Source: Thermoproteota archaeon (GTDB taxonomy: Archaea > Thermoproteota > Methanomethylicia > Nezhaarchaeales > WYZ-LMO8). Taken from it: a stretch of DNA of 5,527 bases. The notes beneath the pieces are model-generated. The model was not told the origin of the DNA. It made no database searches and was given only the letters and a program-made list of their open reading frames with translations. Both the position numbers and the translations under genes were made by a program. Numbering within the stretch: position 1 is the first letter of the stretch; each line of letters starts with the position of its first letter. Location of the stretch: assembly GCA_011605835.1 (NCBI GenBank), contig JAAOZJ010000003.1, positions 1-5,527 on the forward strand, in the 5' to 3' direction. Shown here one piece after another: positions 1-4,255 of this stretch.

Positions 1-79
1 GAGCAGGAGATGGGGCGGGGAGGGTCGTGTAGTAGTAGGCGACCGCGGCGACTACAACTACGACAACGACGACGGCTAC
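1..79 (+). repeat. Terminal direct repeat, left copy
   Basis: Identical base for base to 5449-5527. It encodes LivK residues from V14 into the stalk. An exact match that runs to both physical ends of the sequence is what a circular contig looks like when written linearly with its overlap retained. Confidence 0.97.
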
Positions 80-118
80 TATGGCGGCCTGGAGCCTCGT
101 CAACGCCCTACCCTTCAA
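1..118 (-). CDS. livK: 5' end of livK, solute-binding protein: class III signal peptide, membrane anchor and start of Pro-rich stalk (partial)
   Basis: This is the N-terminus of the extracytoplasmic solute-binding protein whose body lies at the other end of the window; reading leaves the left edge in frame. From the TTG at 118 it begins MKGRALTRLQ, then AAIVA, a run of eight valines, AAVA and YYYTTLPAPSP. This fits an archaeal class III (archaellin/pilin-like) signal peptide: basic K2/R4, predicted PibD-type cleavage after A5 (RA|LT), Q at +5, then a hydrophobic helix at residues 11-27 that stays as membrane anchor. The TTG at 118 is preferred because it lies about 26 bases from the box A-like element near 144, which would suit a leaderless mRNA. 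In-frame alternatives are GTG at 133 and TTG at 124. Joined across the 79-base end repeat to 5448-4256, the gene has 437 codons including the stop. Its left-hand continuation could instead belong to a second livK copy. Confidence 0.75.
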   Translation of the reverse strand, partial: MKGRALTRLQAAIVAVVVVVVVVAAVAYYYTTLPAPSPA

Positions 119-135
119 GCTCAAGAACGCCACCC

Positions 136-148
136 CGATAATATAAGG
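136..148 (-). promoter_or_regulatory. Probable archaeal box A (TATA) promoter of livK
   Basis: On the minus strand this reads CCTTATATTATCG, a TATA-like AT island in a GC-rich surround. Its centre, near 144, is about 26 bases from the TTG at 118, the usual box A to transcription-start distance in archaea. No good Shine-Dalgarno motif precedes that start, consistent with a leaderless transcript. The BRE element upstream is not convincing. It would let livK be expressed independently of livH-livM. Confidence 0.5.
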
Positions 149-155
149 CCGGGTC

Positions 156-170
156 GGGGGAAAAAACTTA
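156..170 (-). terminator. T-run, possible terminator after livM
   Basis: Minus-strand reading is TAAGTTTTTTCCCCC, with a six-T run at 166-161, about 70 bases past the livM stop and just upstream of the livK promoter. Archaeal intrinsic termination relies on T-runs without an obligatory hairpin, so this could end the livH-livM message. One short T-run is weak evidence; read-through into livK is possible. Confidence 0.4.
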
Positions 171-237
171 CGCTCACGAGTAGGTAGTGCGACCGTCGAT
201 TTGCGCCTATTCCACCAGACACGTTAGAGTTATCTTG

Positions 238-1314
238 TTACAGACTGAAGAGCAAGAAATATGTGTTCCAAACAACGAAGCCCGCAAATGCTCGTGCTCT
301 AGTGGCAGACTTACCTTGACCCATTAATGCGGCGAGGAGGGGGTGCTCCGAGGACCTTGACCTGAGGGAGGATGGCCTTTTGGTCAAGCCGCGTAGCGCT
401 CCGAGGACCCCGCCCGGCATTAACATTATGAAGGCAACCGTCAGCGCTGCGTAAATTAAGATGCGTATCCTGTAAATAATGACTCGAAGCGACTCGGTCA
501 ATACGACAAGGATGTAAGCTCCAAGCACCGGGCCAGTCACGGTCCCCATCCCACCGATCACTGCCATGGTCAAGGGCATGAACGACGTGTCTATGGACAG
601 CTCCTCGGGGGTTATCGCCATTCTGTAGAATGCATAAAAGCTACCAGCGATTCCGGCGAAGAAGGCGCTTAACGTGAAGGCTAGAAGCCTGTACTTCGTG
701 ACGTTGATGCCCGACGCCCTCGCAGCTGCCTCGTTTTCTCGCACAGCAATGAAGGGTAGCCTAAAGTAACGATTCGCGATCAAGTAAATGATTATCACGA
801 GGACGAGCATCAAGACTAACGAAGCGTAGTAGTTGGGCGTGGTCCCTAGTATTAGAGCTCGAAGAGGCATGCCCTCATCGCCACGCGTTATGTGCGGGAG
901 CGCTATTACTATCGACCTAAAGGCTTCCGCGAAGGCTAAGGTTGCTATCGCGAGGTAGGGCCCCGAAAGCCTTAAGCACGGCACTCCCACGACTAGGCTG
1001 ATGATTGCCATCAGTGCCCCAGAAATTAGCAGACAGATGGAGGGCGGGACGTTGTACCACATCGCGAGAAAGGCTGAGACGTATCCTCCGCCTCCGAAGA
1101 AGAGGGCGTGCCCCAAGCTCACTTGGCCAGTATAGCCGGAGATCAGATCCCAGCTCGCTGCAAAGATGGCGTATATGTTCGCCAGCGTCAATATGTGAAT
1201 GACGTATATGTTTTCCGTTAGCGAGGGGATGAGGGCGAGGATGGCCAGCGGTACAAGCCATGTAAGCAATTTAAGCGTTGTCGTTCTAAATCCTGATCGC
1301 GCCTTGGACGTCAT
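238..1314 (-). CDS. livM: LivM-family branched-chain amino acid ABC transporter permease
   Basis: One of the two membrane subunits of a Liv/HAAT importer; it pairs with LivH to form the translocation path. The protein has 358 residues. Many hydrophobic helices are visible, such as about 15-31, 35-57, 66-87, 92-112, 163-180, 208-230, 245-275 and 285-300. Diagnostic motifs are GYTGQVSLGHALFFGGGGY at 60-78, PYLAIATLAFAE at 119-130, the cytoplasmic ATPase-contact (EAA-type) loop ENEAAARASGIN at 193-204, and GGMGTVTGPVLGA at 254-266. The ATG at 1314 is chosen because it overlaps the livH stop (ATGA) and lies behind GGAGGGG at 1327-1321; the longer open frame to 1428 lies inside livH and is not family-like. 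The conserved domain ends near MPGGVLG (299-305). About 50 residues follow, basic then hydrophobic, and are unusual for the family. Function is clear; the exact substrate is not. Confidence 0.95.
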   Translation of the reverse strand: MTSKARSGFRTTTLKLLTWLVPLAILALIPSLTENIYVIHILTLANIYAIFAASWDLISGYTGQVSLGHALFFGGGGYVSAFLAMWYNVPPSICLLISGALMAIISLVVGVPCLRLSGPYLAIATLAFAEAFRSIVIALPHITRGDEGMPLRALILGTTPNYYASLVLMLVLVIIIYLIANRYFRLPFIAVRENEAAARASGINVTKYRLLAFTLSAFFAGIAGSFYAFYRMAITPEELSIDTSFMPLTMAVIGGMGTVTGPVLGAYILVVLTESLRVIIYRIRILIYAALTVAFIMLMPGGVLGALRGLTKRPSSLRSRSSEHPLLAALMGQGKSATRARAFAGFVVWNTYFLLFSL

Positions 1315-2192
1315 GACCCACCCCTCCACAATCCTGAGAGCCCTGAGGGCTTGACGGTCAGAACAATGATTATAAAGATGAAGTAGGCCGTTGTGCGCCA
1401 CAGCGGGGAGACGAAGTACCCAATACACGACTCCATGACTCCGAGCATGAAGCTGGCGACTACGGCCCCCCTAATGTCACCCAAGCCCCCGACGATCGTG
1501 ATGGACAGGGCTATCAAAAGGTACTCCCACCCGCTCGCCGAGCGGAACATGTATATCGAGCTTAGGAGGGTGCCTGCGATGGCGGCCAAGGCGCTGGCGA
1601 GAGCAAATGTCAGTGTGCGCACTCGCTTGACGTTCACGCCGAAGATCGAAGCTGCCTCCTCGTCTTGAGCTATGGCGCGTATGGCCTTCCCCCACTTAGA
1701 CCGTTGGATGAAAATCCATAGCCCTGTCATCAGGGCAATGCTCAACACGAGCAAGATCATTCTGTAAGCGCTTATCGTCACTCCGAGGATCTCTAAGGAT
1801 CCCGGGACATAAATGGGGGTCGTTATGTATATTGGGCCCCACACTACGTAAATTATTTGTTCAAGGACTTTGCCTATACCAAAGGTTATGACGAGTAACC
1901 TCATCTCCCAAGCCCTAAAAGGGTATACGGCGCCTTTCTCGATGGCTATCCCGATGACGGCAACTAACACAACAGCTAGTATTGTTGCGGCTAAGACGTT
2001 GCCAGACAGAAGGTACAACGAATACGTAATAAAGACGGCCATAGTGAGCAGAGATCCGTGAGATAAGTTGAGCACGCCCATTACTCCGTAAATTAGTGAC
2101 AATCCAACTGCCGCGAGAGCGTATAAAGCGCCCAGCATCAAGCCGTTGATGACCAGTTGCACGGCCGTTGCTATCACGTACACGGCCCCCAA
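1311..2192 (-). CDS. livH: LivH-family branched-chain amino acid ABC transporter permease
   Basis: Partner permease of LivM. It is 293 residues long, normal for LivH, and almost wholly membrane-embedded. Motifs in order: NGLMLGALYALAAVGLSLIYG at 16-36, running into GVMGVLNLSHG (36-46), the family hallmark; the cytoplasmic EAA-type loop at 168-186 (GKAIRAIAQDEEAASIFGV), which docks on the ATPases; and GGLGDIRGA at 235-243. It is first in a minus-strand operon and overlaps livM by four bases (ATGA), implying translational coupling. The start is uncertain: TTG at 2192 gives the longest form, while GTG at 2183 and GTG at 2177 also keep the whole domain. TTG 2192 has no clear Shine-Dalgarno but could serve a nearly leaderless mRNA from a TATA-like site near 2226. 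Expression would start in the divergent region shared with livG. Confidence 0.95.
   Translation of the reverse strand: MGAVYVIATAVQLVINGLMLGALYALAAVGLSLIYGVMGVLNLSHGSLLTMAVFITYSLYLLSGNVLAATILAVVLVAVIGIAIEKGAVYPFRAWEMRLLVITFGIGKVLEQIIYVVWGPIYITTPIYVPGSLEILGVTISAYRMILLVLSIALMTGLWIFIQRSKWGKAIRAIAQDEEAASIFGVNVKRVRTLTFALASALAAIAGTLLSSIYMFRSASGWEYLLIALSITIVGGLGDIRGAVVASFMLGVMESCIGYFVSPLWRTTAYFIFIIIVLTVKPSGLSGLWRGGS
1321..1327 (-). promoter_or_regulatory. Ribosome binding site of livM, inside livH
   Basis: GGAGGGG on the minus strand lies six bases before the livM ATG at 1314, within the last codons of livH. It decides the livM start in favour of 1314 over the in-frame upstream codon at 1428. Confidence 0.7.
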
Positions 2193-2214
2193 ACTTTGGC
2201 CAGATTTCGCTATG

Positions 2215-2232
2215 TCTCTATGGTTATAGAGA
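2215..2232. promoter_or_regulatory. 7-bp inverted repeat upstream of livH
   Basis: TCTCTAT-GGTT-ATAGAGA is a perfect 7-bp stem around a 4-base centre, 17 bases or more before the livH start candidates. It overlaps a TATA-like sequence on the minus strand (TCTATAACC, 2230-2222). It could be an operator for a dimeric regulator such as an Lrp/AsnC protein, a leader hairpin, or chance. Confidence 0.35.
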
Positions 2233-2260
2233 GCGAGAATAAGGTTTCTTATGAGCGAAG

Positions 2261-2277
2261 TTTTTAAATCTTTTGCC
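2261..2277 (-). promoter_or_regulatory. Probable box A / BRE promoter for livH-livM
   Basis: The minus strand reads GGCAAAAGATTTAAAAA: an A-rich BRE-like CAAAAGA directly before the TATA-like ATTTAAAAA (2269-2261). Transcription would be expected to start near 2239, leaving a leader of about 45 bases before livH that contains the TCTCTAT palindrome. This is the best archaeal promoter match in the window. Confidence 0.55.
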
Positions 2278-2600
2278 CCCCTTCAGCGAAATCGAAGTCG
2301 TTCTATTGTCTGCATCGAGATCACGGTGATCCATCCTTCGCGTGGCTTTATGGAGGTCGGATTCATCTTTTGCAAGAGGTCCAAATTTAAATCATAAATC
2401 AAATGTTTCATACTAAACTTGTTCATCTCCAAGCGAGTAGCACGACAACTTGCTTGCGCCTCTTCCACCAATCGCTTTAGAAGGCCGGACGTCGAAAGTT
2501 TTAAGTCGAGAATTTTTAGACAATAATCAGAGGACCTGTCTGAAGAGCCTTGAATATGTGGTAATAACCATGCGCAAGAGAAAATGATGTAAAGTGACAA

Positions 2601-2606
2601 GAGGTG
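2601..2606 (+). promoter_or_regulatory. Ribosome binding site of livG
   Basis: GAGGTG lies seven bases before the TTG at 2614. It supports that start; an in-frame stop at 2590 rules out any much earlier one. Confidence 0.7.
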
Positions 2607-2613
2607 TGGAGGG

Positions 2614-3330
2614 TTGGACGTCTTAACGGTCAAAGGCTTGACGAAGTCGTTTGGAGGTCTCGTTGCCGTAAAGAACGTAAGCTTCAGCGTTGGCAAGGGG
2701 GAAATTTTAGGTTTAATAGGGCCGAATGGGGCGGGAAAGACCACTGTGCTCAACTTGATAACGGGCTTCCTCAAGCCCGACGCAGGGTCAATAATCTTTA
2801 AGGGAGAGGACGTGACAGGGTCTCCGCCCCACGTGCTCGTCAAAAAAGGAGTCGCTAGGACTTTTCAGCTGGTAAACCCCTTTAGCAACATGAGCGTGAT
2901 AGACAACATCGCAGTGGCCCTGTACGGCAAGAGAGGTATTAGGTCGACAGAGAAGGCCGTGGAGTTCTTAGAGCTCGTTGGCCTAGCTCATCGAAAGGAG
3001 GAGCTGGCCAAAAACTTGCCGCACGGCGACTTGAAAAAACTCGAGATTGCAAGGGCCTTGGCGACGGAGCCCGAGCTACTGTTATTGGACGAGCCATTCG
3101 CAGGGCTGAGCCTTGAGGAGGCCTCCGAATTAATGGAGCTCTTAAAGAAGTTGAACGAGGAGGGCCTCACGATGGTAATCATCGAGCACGTGATGAAGGT
3201 CGTCATGAGGCTCTCGCATCGCGTCGTGGTGCTTTGCAACGGCGAGAAAATAGCCGAGGGGAGGCCATCCGAGGTCGTTAAGGACGAAAAAGTCATAGAG
3301 GCCTACCTAGGAGGTGAGGTAGTTGCTTAG
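2614..3330 (+). CDS. livG: LivG-family ABC transporter ATP-binding protein
   Basis: One of the two cytoplasmic ATPases that power the LivH-LivM channel. It has 238 residues. Walker A is GPNGAGKTT at 36-44, the Q-loop glutamine is Q85 (ARTFQLVNPF), the signature is LPHGD at 135-139 followed by LKKLEIARALA, Walker B is LLLLDEP at 155-161, the D-loop is AGLS at 163-166, and the switch histidine is H192 (IIEH). LPHGD in place of LSGGQ is close to the LPYGD/LAYGQ variants known in LivG. The protein is slightly shorter than the usual ~250 residues, mainly in the helical subdomain after the Q-loop. The TTG start is supported by GAGGTG at 2601. It overlaps livF by eight bases and the two are surely co-transcribed. 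All catalytic residues are present, so it should be active. Confidence 0.96.
   Translation: MDVLTVKGLTKSFGGLVAVKNVSFSVGKGEILGLIGPNGAGKTTVLNLITGFLKPDAGSIIFKGEDVTGSPPHVLVKKGVARTFQLVNPFSNMSVIDNIAVALYGKRGIRSTEKAVEFLELVGLAHRKEELAKNLPHGDLKKLEIARALATEPELLLLDEPFAGLSLEEASELMELLKKLNEEGLTMVIIEHVMKVVMRLSHRVVVLCNGEKIAEGRPSEVVKDEKVIEAYLGGEVVA
3311..3320 (+). promoter_or_regulatory. Ribosome binding site of livF, inside livG
   Basis: GAGGTGAGGT ends two bases before the TTG at 3323, so its GAGGTG core is well placed. It sits in the final codons of livG and supports coupled translation of the overlapping livF. Confidence 0.7.
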
Positions 3331-4027
3331 CGTGAATAACGTAACAGTTTACTATGGCTCGGCTTTGGCGCTAAAAGACGTGAGCTTAAGGGTGGACGAG
3401 GGGGAGATCGTAGCAGTACTGGGACCCAATGGGGCTGGCAAGACAACTCTGCTCCGAGCGATCTTCGGGCTCGTGAAGATCAGAGGAGGGTCCATCAACT
3501 TCATGGGGAGGGATATCCACAAGTTACCGCCTTACAGCATAGCCAAAAGCGGCATATCTCTTTGTCCAGAGAGGAGGAGGCTTTTCCCCGAGATGACCGT
3601 GCTAGAGAACCTCGAAATGGGCGCTTACATGCGCAAGGACAAAGGCGAGATAATGAAGGACTTGAAGAGGGTTTTTGAGCTCTTTCCCGTCCTCGAAGAG
3701 AGGAGGAATCAAAAGGCCGGGACGTTAAGCGGTGGCGAGCAACAGATGCTCGCGATAGCGAGGGCTCTGATGTCGAGGCCTAAGTTGTTGATGCTGGACG
3801 AGCCTTCTCTGGGCTTATCGCCTCTCATTAAAGGCAGGATATTCAAGAGCATCGAGGAAATAAGAAATGAGGGCATTACAATTCTGCTCGTCGAGCAAGA
3901 CGCGTTCTCGGCCCTCAGGATAGCCGACAGGGCCTACGTCCTTGAAGTGGGGAGAGTAGTCCTCGAGGGAAGGAGCAAGGAGCTCGTAGCGAACGAACAA
4001 GTCAAGAAGGCGTACTTGGGTGTTTAG
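3323..4027 (+). CDS. livF: LivF-family ABC transporter ATP-binding protein
   Basis: Second ATPase of the importer, expected to pair with LivG. It has 234 residues, normal for LivF. Walker A is GPNGAGKTT at 34-42, then the LivF-type CPERRRLFPEMTVLENL at 81-97, where most relatives have PEGRR, so a glycine is replaced by arginine. The signature is LSGGEQ at 135-140, Walker B is LLMLDEP at 155-161, and the D-loop is SLGLSP at 162-167. The switch-histidine position holds glutamine (Q192 in LLVEQD), as is usual for LivF. The TTG start follows GAGGTGAGGT and overlaps the end of livG. The C-terminus KKAYLGV is the family's usual end, so the protein is not truncated, although its stop codon lies within the left arm of an 18-bp inverted repeat. 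Confidence 0.96.
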   Translation: MLSVNNVTVYYGSALALKDVSLRVDEGEIVAVLGPNGAGKTTLLRAIFGLVKIRGGSINFMGRDIHKLPPYSIAKSGISLCPERRRLFPEMTVLENLEMGAYMRKDKGEIMKDLKRVFELFPVLEERRNQKAGTLSGGEQQMLAIARALMSRPKLLMLDEPSLGLSPLIKGRIFKSIEEIRNEGITILLVEQDAFSALRIADRAYVLEVGRVVLEGRSKELVANEQVKKAYLGV

Positions 4028-4161
4028 AGGCTTTTCGACGCCGGAGGGTTGAGGCAACAGAATAGCCAGGAATTCCTCTCACGCTCTCTCACTCTCGTCA
4101 TAAGAGGGCGAATTCTCGTAATGACAGGTCGCCAGTAAAGGGCCGTCGAAAAGCCTCTAAA
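4023..4161. repeat. Perfect 18-bp inverted repeat enclosing 103 bases
   Basis: The left arm 4023-4040 (TTTAGAGGCTTTTCGACG) is the exact reverse complement of the right arm 4144-4161. The left arm includes the livF stop codon. The spacer contains AGGAATTCCT, itself a palindrome, a second GAATTC at 4110-4115 and a pyrimidine-rich stretch at 4074-4096. No flanking target duplication is evident. It may be a long-range hairpin between converging genes, or a small non-autonomous element with terminal inverted repeats. Confidence 0.7.
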
Positions 4162-4173
4162 AGCGGAATAAGC

Positions 4174-4219
4174 AAGGTAAAGATAAAGAAGATGAAGAAA
4201 GGGGAAAAAGGAGAAGAGG
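4174..4219 (-). terminator. Pyrimidine/T-rich tract, probable livK terminator
   Basis: Almost all plus-strand bases here are purines, so the livK-sense strand is a run of C and T with T-clusters, including TTTTT at 4209-4205, starting about 37 bases after the livK stop. T-rich tracts of this kind end transcription in archaea. The plus strand has no comparable T-run for livF. Confidence 0.55.
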
Positions 4220-4232
4220 CTTGAAGAGGCTT
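4213..4232 (+). repeat. Tandem 10-mer GAAGAGGCTT x2
   Basis: GAAGAGGCTT occurs twice back to back (4213-4222, 4223-4232). Its core AGAGGCTT is also in the left arm of the 18-bp inverted repeat (4026-4033) and, reversed, in the right arm (4151-4158). There are therefore four copies of the octamer within about 200 bases of this intergenic region. Confidence 0.7.
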
Positions 4233-4255
4233 TGCGCCCCGCGCGCTTCTACGTC

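Larger units (their letters stand above)
2193..2613. promoter_or_regulatory. Divergent control region between livH and livG
   Basis: This 421-base stretch separates the permease operon (minus) from the ATPase operon (plus) and is visibly more AT-rich than the genes. It holds a strong box A-like element for livH at 2261-2269, a 7-bp palindrome at 2215-2232 and the livG ribosome site at 2601. AT islands on the livG side, such as GAATATG near 2552-2558, could supply its promoter, but none is clearly best. A minus-strand frame is open from upstream of 2520 to the stop at 2283, but no start with a ribosome site supports it, so it is not called a gene. No tRNA-like or transposon-like structure was seen. 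Confidence 0.6.

Noticed and set aside
1..79. Transposon or viral terminal repeats at the two ends
   Set aside because: The repeat is inside a coding frame, no transposase or viral gene is present, and circular overlap explains it more simply.
1315..1428. N-terminal extension of LivM to 1428
   Set aside because: It lies wholly within livH, is not family-like, and a good ribosome site plus ATGA overlap support the ATG at 1314.
2193..2613. tRNA or other structured RNA gene in the divergent region
   Set aside because: No cloverleaf, conserved T-arm or CCA-like end was found on either strand by eye.
2283..2843. Minus-strand 186-codon frame taken as a whole gene
   Set aside because: Its first third is antisense to livG through the Walker A region, and no ribosome site supports its start; only the part outside livG is kept, as a weak observation.
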